64,000 nt of DNA from Falsiroseomonas sp051860665. GTDB lineage: Bacteria; Pseudomonadota; Alphaproteobacteria; Acetobacterales; Acetobacteraceae. The notes beneath the pieces were generated by a model. It ran no database searches. It was not told where the DNA came from and saw only the letters and a list, made by a program, of their open reading frames with translations. This document shows, in pieces, positions 33,485 through 42,366 of the stretch; positions within the stretch are counted from its first letter, which is position 1; every line of letters starts with the position of its first letter. Made by a program: the position numbers and the translations under genes. The stretch is from contig NZ_JBHYDM010000020.1 of NCBI RefSeq assembly GCF_051860665.1, positions 22,651-86,650 on the forward strand, given 5' to 3'.

Positions 33485-34319
33485 GGGCGATCTCCGCCGC
33501 GCGGCGGGCCATGCCGGCATTGTCGTGGCCAACATCCGGCACCGTCTCCAGCCGCCACCGGAAAGGCAATTCGAGCCGCCAGGCCTCGGCGCGGGCGGTG
33601 GCGTAGAAGTTCAGACCGCGCGCCAGCCGATGCGGGCCCTGCGCCATGGCGCCGGGCTGGCGCGGCAGGGAGGGATGGCGCGGATCGGCGTCATCGGCAC
33701 CGAGCAGCACGGTGACGGGCCGCGCGAAGGCGGCCTCCAGCCGCGACTCCTCCAGCGCGATGCCACCGAGGCCGAAGGGAAAGGCCACGTCCCGCACCGG
33801 CATGGTGTAGGAGCCCGCATTGGCGGTGATGATCGCCTCCGCCCGGCTGGCCTCCGCCAGCAGCAGGGTGCGATGGACGAATTGCGCGCCGGCGGAATGG
33901 CCGAACAGCGTGTAGCCGGGGCGCGTTGCGCCGGTGCGGGCGCGCACCGCGTCCCAGATCCGGTCGATCAGGCCGAAGGTCCAGGATTCAGGCGGGTTGG
34001 GCCGAAGATCCTCGGTGACGACATTGCCCCAGGTGTAGGAGGCGACGGTCGGAAACAGCGCGCGGGAGAATTCGGGGGCGACCAGCAGCAGGTTGGCGGC
34101 CTCCGCCTGCGGCGCCCATTCCGCCAGGTAGCGATCGGCGTCCCGCCGCAGCCCGTGCAGGACGATGATGGCGCGGCCATCGGGGCGCCAGTTCGTGGGG
34201 CGATGGACGAAGATGCGCAGGCCGGCGGGGTCCGGCATTTCGAAGACCGTCTGGGCGCTTGCCACGCGCGGCAGCGCCGCCAGCGCACCCAGCGCAATCA
34301 GTTCGCGGCGATCCAGCAT
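33468..34319 (-). CDS. Exported alpha/beta hydrolase (esterase/PHB-depolymerase-like)
   Basis: 283-aa exported hydrolase. N-terminal leader MLDRRELIALGALAALPRVASAQ. Nucleophile elbow is GHSAG (YTLFGHSAGAQFVHR, about residue 148), and a HGL oxyanion region (IIVLHGLRRDADRY) precedes it. Acid Asp near LLGADDADP and His in VPDVGHDNAG complete the triad. The sequence suits polyester- or feruloyl-type esterases with extracytoplasmic substrates. Monocistronic by spacing. Confidence 0.85.
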   Translation of the reverse strand: MLDRRELIALGALAALPRVASAQTVFEMPDPAGLRIFVHRPTNWRPDGRAIIVLHGLRRDADRYLAEWAPQAEAANLLLVAPEFSRALFPTVASYTWGNVVTEDLRPNPPESWTFGLIDRIWDAVRARTGATRPGYTLFGHSAGAQFVHRTLLLAEASRAEAIITANAGSYTMPVRDVAFPFGLGGIALEESRLEAAFARPVTVLLGADDADPRHPSLPRQPGAMAQGPHRLARGLNFYATARAEAWRLELPFRWRLETVPDVGHDNAGMARRAAEIALSAAG

Positions 34320-34376
34320 GATGGTCCTCCCTGCCGTCGCAGCATCCGCGCGCCGGCAGGGGGATTCAAGCGTGCG

Positions 34377-35543
34377 TCACACCGGCCGCGGCGCCGGCGG
34401 CGGCGGCTTGGCTGCCTTCAGGGCCCGGCGGATATCACCCTCCAGCTTCTCCAGCTCCTCCGCCGCGCGCAGCCGCTGGCCGCGGGCCTCGTCGGCGATG
34501 CGCAAGCTGTCCTCGATGGTGGAGACCAGCGCGGCATTCGCCTTCTGCACGGCGGCCAGGTCGAAGACGCCGCGTTCCAGCTCCGTGCGGGCTTCCAGGT
34601 TGCCGCGGCGCAGCGTCTCGGCATTGGCGGTCAGCAGCTGGTTGGTCAGGTCGGTGGCGGCCTTCACGGCCTGGCCGGCCTCGCGCATCCGGTGGATCGC
34701 CAGCGCCTGGGCCAGCTGCTGGCGCCAGAGCGGCACCGTGTTCGCCAGCACCGAGTGGATCTTGCTCGCCAGGGCCTTGTCGTTTTCCTGGATCAGCCGG
34801 ATCGAGGGCAGCGCCTGCATCGCCACCTGCCGCGTCAGGCGCAGGTCGTGCACGCGGCGGTCCAGCTCATCCCGCGCGCTGCGCAGGTCGCGCAGCTTCT
34901 GCGGCGCCAGGTCGTCCGTGGAATTGGCGACGGCCGCTTCCATCGCCGGAATCGCCTCGCTGTCGGTCCTGCGCAAAACCTCCTCGCCGGCCTGCACATG
35001 GGTGCCGAGGGCGTGGAACCACTCCAGCGTCGCCTGGTACAGCCGCTCCAGCCGCTCCACATCCTCCAGCAGGCGCGTGCGGTGGGTGTCGAGCTTGTCG
35101 CCGATGCCCTCGATCTGGCCCTTCACCGTCTCATAGCGGCCGATGATCTCCGTCACCTCCGCGCCGGCCTTGGTGAAGATCCGGGCGAGGAAGCCGGGGC
35201 GTTCGTCGAGCTTGGTGACGTCGAAGCCGCGCAGCGTCTGCAGCAGGCTGGCCAGCGTGCGGCCGGCCTCCCCCGTTTCCTGGTTGCGGGCGCCTTCCAG
35301 CATGGCGTCCGCGGCGGCCTGGGCCTGGGTCTGGGTCTGCTGGCCGAAGCGCAGGATGGAACCGGGGTCGGACAGGTCGATCTGCTGCGCCAGCTCACCG
35401 ATCATCGCATCCGGCACCGCGGCGCGGGCCGGCGCGGCCTCCGACAGGTCACGCTCCGCGGCCGCCTGGGCGGTGGCGATCGGCGACGGCGCCGCGGCGG
35501 GCCCGCCATGGGGCTTCGGGCTGTTCGGCTTGGTCGTGCTCAT
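34377..35543 (-). CDS. telA: TelA-family toxic anion resistance protein
   Basis: 388-aa TelA-family protein, almost wholly helical. Domain start near residue 45; conserved runs include LDERPGFLARIFTKAGAEVTEIIGRYETVKGQIEGIGDKLD, then LALRRTD-like and SIRLIQENDKALASKIHSVLANTVPLWRQQLAQALAI. The C terminus is coiled coil with a Pro-rich end. TelA proteins accompany tellurite and antimicrobial stress resistance, by an unknown biochemical route. The gene overlaps xpaC by 4 nt. Confidence 0.9.
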   Translation of the reverse strand: MSTTKPNSPKPHGGPAAAPSPIATAQAAAERDLSEAAPARAAVPDAMIGELAQQIDLSDPGSILRFGQQTQTQAQAAADAMLEGARNQETGEAGRTLASLLQTLRGFDVTKLDERPGFLARIFTKAGAEVTEIIGRYETVKGQIEGIGDKLDTHRTRLLEDVERLERLYQATLEWFHALGTHVQAGEEVLRRTDSEAIPAMEAAVANSTDDLAPQKLRDLRSARDELDRRVHDLRLTRQVAMQALPSIRLIQENDKALASKIHSVLANTVPLWRQQLAQALAIHRMREAGQAVKAATDLTNQLLTANAETLRRGNLEARTELERGVFDLAAVQKANAALVSTIEDSLRIADEARGQRLRAAEELEKLEGDIRRALKAAKPPPPAPRPV

Positions 35544-36316
35544 GCGTAACCCTCCTGGCGCAGCCTTTCGGCGAGCACCTTCACCTGGATATCCAGCGCC
35601 ACGCTCTCCTCAGCGCGCAGCTTGCTACGCAGTTCGTCGGCGGCGGTCTGCATGTCCGTGAGCAATTGCGGCAGGCTGGCCGGCGGCTCCGCGCCCGCAT
35701 GCAGGCGCTGGGCGATGCGATCCAGCCCATCGAGATGCACGGCCAGGAAACGGCGGGCGAGCGGCAGGCGGTCCGGCCGCGCATCCAGGTCGTCCAGCAC
35801 CGCATCCATCGCCTGGGCGATGCCGGCCATGCGGGGTTCGGCGCTGATGCGCGCGAGGCGGGCGCGCGCTTCCTCCAGCGGGCCGGGCGGCGGGGGCGGC
35901 ACGGCGGGGGCGGGCGGATCGACCTCCACCTGCGCGCCGTCATACATCAGCCGCGTGCCGAGCCAGGCACCGGCGGCCAGCAGCAGGGCGATGGGCAGGC
36001 CCGTATTGGCGCCGAGGAAGGCCACCAGACCGGTGGCCACCGCGGTGAGAATCGCCGCCCGCCGCGTATCGCCCCGACGGCCTCGGCGCAGCACGCGGAC
36101 CGCCAGGATCGGCAGCAGGATGCCGAGGCCGGCGGCGACCAGGCCGCGCGTATTCCCGCGCACCACCTCCACCACCACGTCGAAGAGCAGCGGCCAGGTG
36201 AAGAGCGGCAGCAGCAGCCCGCGGGTGCCGTTGCGGAAATGGCTGAAGGCGCCCTCCGCCCGGGCGCGCGCGCCGCGCCAGGGGTCGTTCTGCCAAAGCC
36301 CGCGATCCTCCGCCAT
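35540..36316 (-). CDS. xpaC: XpaC-family membrane protein
   Basis: 258-aa protein of the XpaC ('5-bromo-4-chloroindolyl phosphate hydrolysis') family. Three or four N-terminal membrane helices (about residues 28-130) precede a cytoplasmic helical domain: LEEARARLARISAEPRMAGIAQAMDAVLDDLDARPDRL, then FLAVHLDGLDRIAQRL. It pairs with TelA in most genomes. Its ATG at 36316 shares its A with the TGA of the 39-codon gene upstream (TGATG), so translation is coupled. Confidence 0.85.
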   Translation of the reverse strand: MAEDRGLWQNDPWRGARARAEGAFSHFRNGTRGLLLPLFTWPLLFDVVVEVVRGNTRGLVAAGLGILLPILAVRVLRRGRRGDTRRAAILTAVATGLVAFLGANTGLPIALLLAAGAWLGTRLMYDGAQVEVDPPAPAVPPPPPGPLEEARARLARISAEPRMAGIAQAMDAVLDDLDARPDRLPLARRFLAVHLDGLDRIAQRLHAGAEPPASLPQLLTDMQTAADELRSKLRAEESVALDIQVKVLAERLRQEGYA

Positions 36317-36435
36317 CAGCGGAACAGCGCGATGGCGCTGGCCAGCCAAAGGCTGAGCGTCAGCAGCCAGAAGCCGGCAACGCGCCGCGCGGGCGCCGGC
36401 AGGGTGGGCAGCAGGATCTTGGGAGGTCGGGCCAT
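36316..36435 (-). CDS. 39-aa single-helix membrane miniprotein upstream of xpaC
   Basis: A 39-codon frame opening with ATG at 36435. It encodes a basic, Pro-rich N terminus (MARPPKILLPTLPAPARR) followed by one hydrophobic helix (about residues 20-37) and a terminal Arg. It ends in TGATG with the start of xpaC. The membrane-helix pattern, ideal coupling geometry and orientation all support it. A small partner or assembly factor of the XpaC/TelA system is likely but unproven. Confidence 0.62.
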   Translation of the reverse strand: MARPPKILLPTLPAPARRVAGFWLLTLSLWLASAIALFR

Positions 36436-36587
36436 GGCGCCCCAAGAGATCGCCGCGCGGGGGCGCCGGATCAAGGGCAGGCGCCAAGTTAGGCGAAGCC
36501 GATGCCCGGCATAGGCGGATCCGGCGGGACGAGGCGGCGCGGGCGTGCTCTAGTCTGTGCGTCATCGCATCGGAAAGGCCGCGACAC

Positions 36588-37217
36588 ATGACCACCGCCC
36601 GCCCCCAGCCCCTGGCGCCCGAGGCGCTGCACAACGTCACCGGCGGCGAAGGCGGCCGCGGCGGCGGCGGCCCCCTCTTCGGCACCGGCACCGCCGACGA
36701 GGTCTTCGGCACCGAGCATGCGGACCGGATCTCCACCGGCGCCGGGCGGGACCTGGCGGTGGGTGGCGCCGGCGATGACGTGATCGGCGGCGGCGAAGGC
36801 AATGACCGGCTGCTTGGCGGCAGCGGCGACGACACGCTGGCGGGTGGCCAGGGCGCGGATCATGCCGATGGCGGCGACGGGTCCGACACCATCCTGTGGC
36901 GGCCCGGCGAGGGCAATGACACGCTGCGCGGCGGCCACGACGCGGTCTGGGGCGAGGAGAGGCTGCCCGGCCAGCAGCCGGAAGGCCCCGATGGCAGCAC
37001 CGATACGCTGCGCCTGGAGCTCACCGGCCTGACGCCGGAGCAGCTGATCGCGGCGATGACCCTGGCGGAAGGCTCCGCCCAGCCGGTGCTCCAGGATGGC
37101 TGGATCGATGTGACCGGCGTGACCGGCAGCATCACCATCGGCGGCGAGACCATCCACTTCTCGCAATTCGAGCGGCTGGAACTGGCCAACTCGGAGACGC
37201 CCTCCTTCGGGCGCTGA
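36588..37217 (+). CDS. RTX calcium-binding protein with double-glycine-type leader (copy 1)
   Basis: 209-aa protein. The first 20 residues have the pattern L-x4-L-x2-V-x-G-G (PLAPEALHNVTGG), a double-glycine export leader. Residues about 55-100 hold RTX nonapeptide repeats (GGAGDDVIG, GGEGNDRLL, GGSGDDTLA, GGDGSDTIL) that fold as a calcium-binding beta roll. A distinct C-terminal domain (LELTGLTPEQLIAAM, then GWIDVTGVTGSITIGGETI) follows. Length is very short for RTX toxins. A GGAAAGG lies 10-15 nt before the ATG. Its twin follows at 37251. Confidence 0.82.
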   Translation: MTTARPQPLAPEALHNVTGGEGGRGGGGPLFGTGTADEVFGTEHADRISTGAGRDLAVGGAGDDVIGGGEGNDRLLGGSGDDTLAGGQGADHADGGDGSDTILWRPGEGNDTLRGGHDAVWGEERLPGQQPEGPDGSTDTLRLELTGLTPEQLIAAMTLAEGSAQPVLQDGWIDVTGVTGSITIGGETIHFSQFERLELANSETPSFGR

Positions 37218-37250
37218 TCCGGGCGAGGCAATCGGCAAGGGAAAGCAGCG

Positions 37251-37820
37251 ATGACCAGGACCACCCCTTCCCCGCAGCCGCTGGAGGAGGCCGCGCTGGC
37301 CGCGGTGGCCGGCGGCGCGCAGATCCTCGGCAGCGGCCAGGGCGAACAGCTGATCGGAACGGCCGAGGGGGATCTGATGGCCGGCAATGGCGGGCATGAC
37401 CGCATCCTGGGCGGCGCCGGGGCTGACATGATCGGCGGCGGCGAGGGCCATGACCAGGTGATGGGCGGGGATGGCGACGACACCCTGGCCGGCGGCCGCG
37501 GCGCCGACCGCGTGGATGGCGGCGCCGGCTCCGACACCATCCTGTGGCAGCCCGGCGAGGGCAACGACACGCTGCGCGGCGGAGAGGATGCAGACGGTGG
37601 CATCGATACGCTGCGCATGGAGCTCACCGGGCTGACGCCCGAGCAGCTGGTGGCCGCCATGACCCTGGCGGAAGGCTCCGCCCTGCCGGTGATCCGTGAT
37701 GGCTGGATCGACGTGACCGGCGTGACCGGCAGCATCACCATCGGTGGCGAGACGCTGAGTTTCGCGCAGTTCGAGCGGCTGGAACTCGCCTCCGCGACCG
37801 GCCCGTCCTACGGGCGGTAG
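37251..37820 (+). CDS. RTX calcium-binding protein with double-glycine-type leader (copy 2)
   Basis: 189-aa tandem paralogue of the preceding gene, 33 nt downstream. It has the same L-x4-L-x2-V-x-G-G leader pattern (PLEEAALAAVAGG, ending at residue 22). About six RTX repeats follow, among them GGAGADMIG, GGEGHDQVM, GGDGDDTLA and GGAGSDTIL. The C-terminal domain is nearly identical (LTGLTPEQLVAAMTLAEGS, GWIDVTGVTGSITIGGETL). It lacks the longer insert of copy 1 between repeats and C domain. Likely secreted by a type I system; none is encoded nearby apart from tolC at 1278. Confidence 0.82.
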   Translation: MTRTTPSPQPLEEAALAAVAGGAQILGSGQGEQLIGTAEGDLMAGNGGHDRILGGAGADMIGGGEGHDQVMGGDGDDTLAGGRGADRVDGGAGSDTILWQPGEGNDTLRGGEDADGGIDTLRMELTGLTPEQLVAAMTLAEGSALPVIRDGWIDVTGVTGSITIGGETLSFAQFERLELASATGPSYGR

Positions 37821-37844
37821 GACGGGCGGGGCGATGCCCTGGCC

Positions 37845-38726
37845 TCAGCGCCGGTCGGCGCGGGGGTCCAGGGCATCCCGCAGGCCATCGCCCATCAGGT
37901 TGAAGGCGAGCACCACCACGAAGATCGCGGCGCCAGGGGCAATGGCGAGCCAGGGCGCCGTCTCCAGGAAGCGTTGGGCGCTGTTCAGCATGGACCCCCA
38001 GCTCGGCGCCGGCGGCTGCTGGCCGAGGCCCAGAAAGCTCAGCGAGGCCTCGGCGATGATCGCCTCGGCAATCGAGAGCGTGGACTGCACCAGCAGCGGC
38101 GGGATGATATTGGGCAGGACATGGACGAAGGCGGTGCGCCAGGGCGGATTGCCGAGGCTGCGCGCCGCCTCCACCCAATCCGTCGACTTCGCATCCAGCG
38201 CCATGCCGCGCGCGAGGCGCACGAAGATCGGGCTGGCGGTGATGGCGATGGCCAGCATCGCGTTTTCCAGCGCCGGGCCGAGGAAGGCCGCGAGGGCGAT
38301 GGCGAGGATCAGGAAGGGCACGGAGAGCATGGCATCGGCGATGCGGGAGATCAGCGCATCCACCCAGCCCCCCGCCAGCCCCGCCAGCAGGCCGAGCGGC
38401 ACGCCGATCAGCACCGCGCCGACCACGGATACGACGCCCGCCATCAGCGAGGCTCGCGCGCCCCAGATGACGCGGGACAGCACGTCGCGCCCATTCTCAT
38501 CCGTGCCGAACCAATACAGTTCCGACGGCGGGCGGCGGATGCGGGACCAGCTGGTCTCGATCGGGTCGTAGGGCGCGATCCAGGGGGCCAGGATCGCCAC
38601 CAGCACGAAGGCCAGCACCACGATGAAGCCGGCCAGCGCCAGGCGGTGGCGGATGAAGCGGCGGATGGCGCGGCGCGTCGGGCTTTCGCCGCGCGCCAGG
38701 GCCACAGGGGCGGTGCTCGCGCTCAT
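37845..38726 (-). CDS. dppC: Dpp/Opp-type ABC transporter permease (DppC-like)
   Basis: 293-aa inner-membrane permease with about six helices. The N-terminal pattern RRFIRHRLALAGFIVVLAFVLVAILAPWIAPYDP and FGTDENGRDVLSRVIWGARASL are DppC signatures. The ATPase-contact EAA loop reads EAARSLGNPPWRTAFVHVLPNIIPP. Its ATG overlaps the stop of dppB. Last gene of the operon DUF1028-dppD-dppF-SBP-dppB-dppC, with a converging RTX gene next to it. Imports peptides or related compounds. Confidence 0.92.
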   Translation of the reverse strand: MSASTAPVALARGESPTRRAIRRFIRHRLALAGFIVVLAFVLVAILAPWIAPYDPIETSWSRIRRPPSELYWFGTDENGRDVLSRVIWGARASLMAGVVSVVGAVLIGVPLGLLAGLAGGWVDALISRIADAMLSVPFLILAIALAAFLGPALENAMLAIAITASPIFVRLARGMALDAKSTDWVEAARSLGNPPWRTAFVHVLPNIIPPLLVQSTLSIAEAIIAEASLSFLGLGQQPPAPSWGSMLNSAQRFLETAPWLAIAPGAAIFVVVLAFNLMGDGLRDALDPRADRR

Positions 38727-39670
38727 GCCTGCCGCAGCCTCGGATTGATGGCCATGTAGAGGATGTCCGCCAGCAGGCTGAGCGCCACGAAGATCAGCGC
38801 GGTGGCCAGCACCACGCCCTGCACCACCGGATAGTCCCGGTTGAAGACGGCATCCACCACCAGCTTGCCGAAGCCGGGGATGGTGAAGATCTGCTCCGTC
38901 AGCACCGCGCCAGCCAGCAGCCGGCCGAACTCGATGGTGCCGAGCGTGACGACCGGGATCAGCGCATTGCGCAGCGCGTGCTTCCAGACCACCACGCGCT
39001 CCGTCAGCCCCTTGGCGCGGGCGGTGCGGACGTAATCCTGGGACAGCGCCGTCAGCATCGCTGCCCGCGTATGGCGCATGAGGACGGAGGCGACGCCGGT
39101 GCCGAGGACGAAGGCCGGCATGATGGTGGTGGCCAGCGACTGCACCGGATCCTCCCACAGCGGCACGTAGCCCGAAGGCGGCAGCCATCCGAGCTGCACA
39201 CTGAAAAAAAGAATCATCATGATGCCGAGCCAGAAATTCGGCGTGGAAATGCCGAACAGCGCGATGCCATTCGCCGCCCAGTCCCAGGCGCTGTCCTTCT
39301 TCACCGCGGAGAGGATGCCGAGCGGCACGCCGATGGCGATGGCGATCAGGAAAGCCATAGTGGCGAGCTGCGCCGTGACCGGCAGCTTCTCCAGGATCAG
39401 GTCGGAGACCGGCATGCGGATGCGCCAGGAAAAGCCGAAATCCCCCTGCAGCACATTGCCGATCCAGTAGAGGTATTGCGCCCAGATCGGCTGGTCGAGC
39501 CGCAGCTCCGCGCGGATCTGCGCCAGCACCTGCGGGTCGCCGCGTTCCTCGCCCGCCAGGATCATGGCGGGGTCGCCGGGCATCAACTGCTGCAGCCCGA
39601 AGATCAGGAAGGAGAGAATCACCAGCGTCGGCAGCACCTGGCCGAGGCGTTTCAGAAGCCAGTTCCACAT
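38723..39670 (-). CDS. dppB: Dpp/Opp-type ABC transporter permease (DppB-like)
   Basis: 315-aa permease. Starts MWNWLLKRLGQVLPTLVILSFLIFGLQQLMPGDPA, a DppB signature with the first helix. The EAA loop reads YVRTARAKGLTERVVVWKHALRNALIPVVTLG. Forms the membrane channel together with the DppC-like permease. Separated from the binding-protein gene upstream by 133 nt that contain paired palindromic elements, whereas other genes of the operon overlap by 4 nt. Confidence 0.92.
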   Translation of the reverse strand: MWNWLLKRLGQVLPTLVILSFLIFGLQQLMPGDPAMILAGEERGDPQVLAQIRAELRLDQPIWAQYLYWIGNVLQGDFGFSWRIRMPVSDLILEKLPVTAQLATMAFLIAIAIGVPLGILSAVKKDSAWDWAANGIALFGISTPNFWLGIMMILFFSVQLGWLPPSGYVPLWEDPVQSLATTIMPAFVLGTGVASVLMRHTRAAMLTALSQDYVRTARAKGLTERVVVWKHALRNALIPVVTLGTIEFGRLLAGAVLTEQIFTIPGFGKLVVDAVFNRDYPVVQGVVLATALIFVALSLLADILYMAINPRLRQA

Positions 39671-39700
39671 CTCAGGTCAGCTCCTGGCGCTTGGCCCATG

Positions 39701-39780
39701 CCCCCACCCCGACCCTCCCCCGTAAACGGGGGAGGGAGAAAAGCCCTCCCCTGCGTGGCGGGGGAGGGTTGGGTGGGGGC
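39701..39780. repeat. Intercistronic palindromic element pair (copies A1 and A2)
   Basis: Two head-to-head copies of one element lie between the binding protein and dppB. A1 (39701-39738, minus orientation) has the 10-bp stem CCCTCCCCCG/CGGGGGAGGG (39713-39722 with 39727-39736). A2 (39739-39780, plus orientation) has CCCTCCCC/GGGGAGGG (39744-39751 with 39761-39768). Both carry the tail GGGAGGGTTGGGTGGGGG or close to it, four G-runs with 1-2 base loops, a G-quadruplex pattern. Similar copies sit at 50112 and 55701. Confidence 0.85.
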
Positions 39781-39803
39781 TCTTACCCCACCCCTGCCCT
39801 TCC

Positions 39804-41318
39804 TCAGTTCAGCCGCATGCCCTGCAGCCGCACCATCCCATCCGCGATCGGCTGGTAGCCGGTCAGCCGGGCCGAATGGATCATCACGTTCTTGCGGTGC
39901 CACAGGTAGATCCGCATGCGGTCGCGGCCCAGCGCCAGCTCCATGATCTGGCGATACAGGTCCTGCCGCTTCGCCACGTCCTGCTCGACCCGCGCGGATT
40001 GCAGCAGCGCATCCACCTCCGGGTTCGCATAGCGGCCGTCATTCTGGCCGCCCGTGGAGTGCATGAAGGCGAAGATATTGCCGTCCGGATCGGTGCGGCC
40101 GGACCAGCCGAGCAGGAAGGTCTCGAATTCGCCGCGCACGGCACCGGCGAGCGCGGAGGCGAATTCGGCGGCGCGCAGCGTCACCTCGAAGCCACCCTCG
40201 CGCGCCATGGCCTGGATCACCTCGCCGGCCTGGCGCAGGTCCGGGTTGTTCGGCACGGTCAGCTCCACCGGCACCGGGCTGGTAAAGCCGGCCTCACGCA
40301 GCAAAGCGCGGGCGCGGGCCACGTCGCGGGTCTCGGGCTGGAAGCTGCGGACATGGAAGCTGCTGGCCGGCGGCACCGGCTGGCGCGTCGGCGTGTACAT
40401 GCCCTCATAGACCACCTGGTTGATGGCGGCGCGATCGAGGGACAGTTCGAAGGCCTGGCGCACGCGGGCATCGCGGCCCATGGGCGTGTTCGCGCGCGGG
40501 CCGTTGCCGATATTGATGGTGATGCCCTGGTAGCCCAGCTCCTCCACCGGCACGCCACGCAGCGCGCGGTTGCGCTGGATGGAGCGCAGGTCGTCCGGCT
40601 CCATCCGCTCACCGAATTCCACCGCGCCGGATTGCAGATTGGCGAGCCGCACGGTGTTGTCCGGGATCGGCAGATAGGTCACGCGGTTGAAGTGGATATT
40701 CGCCGCGTCCCAGTATTCCGGGAAGCGCTCCAGCACGATGCGTTCCTGCGCCACGCGCTCCACGAAGCGCATCGGGCCGGCGCAGACGGGGCGGTTGCCG
40801 AAATTGCGGCCGGCGGCCTCGGCGGCCTTGGGGCTCACGATCATGCCGGCGCGGTCGGTGAGCGTGGAGAGGAAGGCGGCATTCGGCTCACCGAGCTTGA
40901 TGCGGACCGTCAGCGGGTCCACCACCTCGATGGCCGTGATGGCGCCCATCTCGGACCGGCGGAAGCTGCCCTGCAGGGTCAGGTGGCGGTTCAGCGAATA
41001 GCGCACCGCCTCCGCATCCATCATCTCCCCGTCATGGAAGCGCACGCCCTGGCGCAGGCGGATGGTCAGGGTGGTGGGGTCGTCCCAGGTGAAGCCGGTG
41101 GCCAGCTGGGGGATAGGCTGCAGCTGCGCGTTGATGTCGAAGAGCTTGTCGCAGAAGCCCATATAGACGATGCGGCCGACATAGGTGCGGGACAGGGTGG
41201 GGTCGAGGATGTCCGGGTCCTCGCGCAGCGCGATGCGCAGGTTCTGGCCAAGCGCGGCCGGCGTCGCGCCGAAGGCGGCGAGCGCCACGAGGCCCGCGGC
41301 GAGGGTTTTGCGGATCAT
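39804..41318 (-). CDS. ABC transporter substrate-binding protein (DppA/OppA class)
   Basis: 504-aa exported binding protein of the type II SBP_bac_5 family. Leader MIRKTLAAGLVALAAFGATPAALGQ. Features include LRIALREDPDILDPTLSRTYVGRIVY and TGFTWDDPTTLTIRLRQGVRFHDGEMMDAEAVRYSLNRHL, plus YLWHRKNVMIHS near the C terminus. It resembles the protein at 44563 throughout. The gene overlaps dppF by 4 nt. Ligand is a peptide, opine or other organic compound, not determinable. Confidence 0.92.
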   Translation of the reverse strand: MIRKTLAAGLVALAAFGATPAALGQNLRIALREDPDILDPTLSRTYVGRIVYMGFCDKLFDINAQLQPIPQLATGFTWDDPTTLTIRLRQGVRFHDGEMMDAEAVRYSLNRHLTLQGSFRRSEMGAITAIEVVDPLTVRIKLGEPNAAFLSTLTDRAGMIVSPKAAEAAGRNFGNRPVCAGPMRFVERVAQERIVLERFPEYWDAANIHFNRVTYLPIPDNTVRLANLQSGAVEFGERMEPDDLRSIQRNRALRGVPVEELGYQGITINIGNGPRANTPMGRDARVRQAFELSLDRAAINQVVYEGMYTPTRQPVPPASSFHVRSFQPETRDVARARALLREAGFTSPVPVELTVPNNPDLRQAGEVIQAMAREGGFEVTLRAAEFASALAGAVRGEFETFLLGWSGRTDPDGNIFAFMHSTGGQNDGRYANPEVDALLQSARVEQDVAKRQDLYRQIMELALGRDRMRIYLWHRKNVMIHSARLTGYQPIADGMVRLQGMRLN

Positions 41319-42366
41319 GCCAGTTCTCCCGTTTTTTCTGTCTGGTCGGTGAAGTAGGCCTGCAGCCGGCGCAGGCGTTCGCCGCCGGTATCGGCATCAT
41401 GGCCGGCAATGGCGGGTGGCAGACTGCCCTGGAAATGGCAGGCGGCGACATGCCCGACGCCCTCCATCGGCGGCACCTGCTCCGCACACAGTGGCTGGGC
41501 ATAGGGGCAGCGGGTGCGGAAACGGCAGCCGGAGGGCGGGTTGATCGGGCTGGGTATATCGCCTTCCAGCAGCGGCGCGTTCGCATGCCCCTGCCCCGGT
41601 ACGGCGGCCAGCAGGGCGCGGGTGTAGGGATGCCGCGGTGCGCCAAAAACCTGCGCGGTCGGTCCTTCCTCGACGATGCGGCCGAGATACATCACGGCCA
41701 CACGGTCCGCGATATGGCGCACAACGCCGAGATCGTGGCTGATCAGCACGAAGGTAAGGCCGAGTTCCCGGATCAGGTCCTGCAGCAGGTTCACCACCTG
41801 CGCCTGCACCGAGACATCCAGTGCCGAGACCGGCTCGTCGCCGATGATGAGTTTCGGCTGGCTCGCCAGCGCCCGCGCAATGGCGATGCGCTGCCGCTGG
41901 CCGCCCGAGAATTCATGCGGCCAGCGCCGCGCGAGTTCCGGCCGCAGCCCGACGCGGGACAGCAGCTCCGCCACGCGCTGCGTCTCCTGCGCCCTTGGCA
42001 CGATGCCATGCAGGCGCAGCGGTTCCGCGACGGCCTGCTCCACCGTCATGCGCGGATCGAGACTGGCAAAGGGATCCTGGAAGATCAGCTGCATGTCGCG
42101 CCGCCGTGCCCGCAGCGCGCGGGCGGAGAGGCCGCGCAGGTCCTCGCCCTCGAACATGATCTGGCCCTGGTCCGCCTCGATCAGCCTGAGCGCCAGGCGG
42201 CCGAGCGTCGACTTGCCGCAGCCGCTTTCGCCCACGATGGCCAGCACGCTGCCCTTCGGCACGACCAGCGAAACCCCATCCACCGCGCGCACCGCGCCGC
42301 GCCGGCGGCCCAGCGCGTCGCGCACCGGAAAACCCTTGGCGACGTCGCGCAATTCCAGCAGAGGCG

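Noticed and set aside
37845..39668. A single 607-codon permease fusion
   Set aside because: The upstream part is out of frame with the real dppB; two normal permeases joined by ATGA explain the region.
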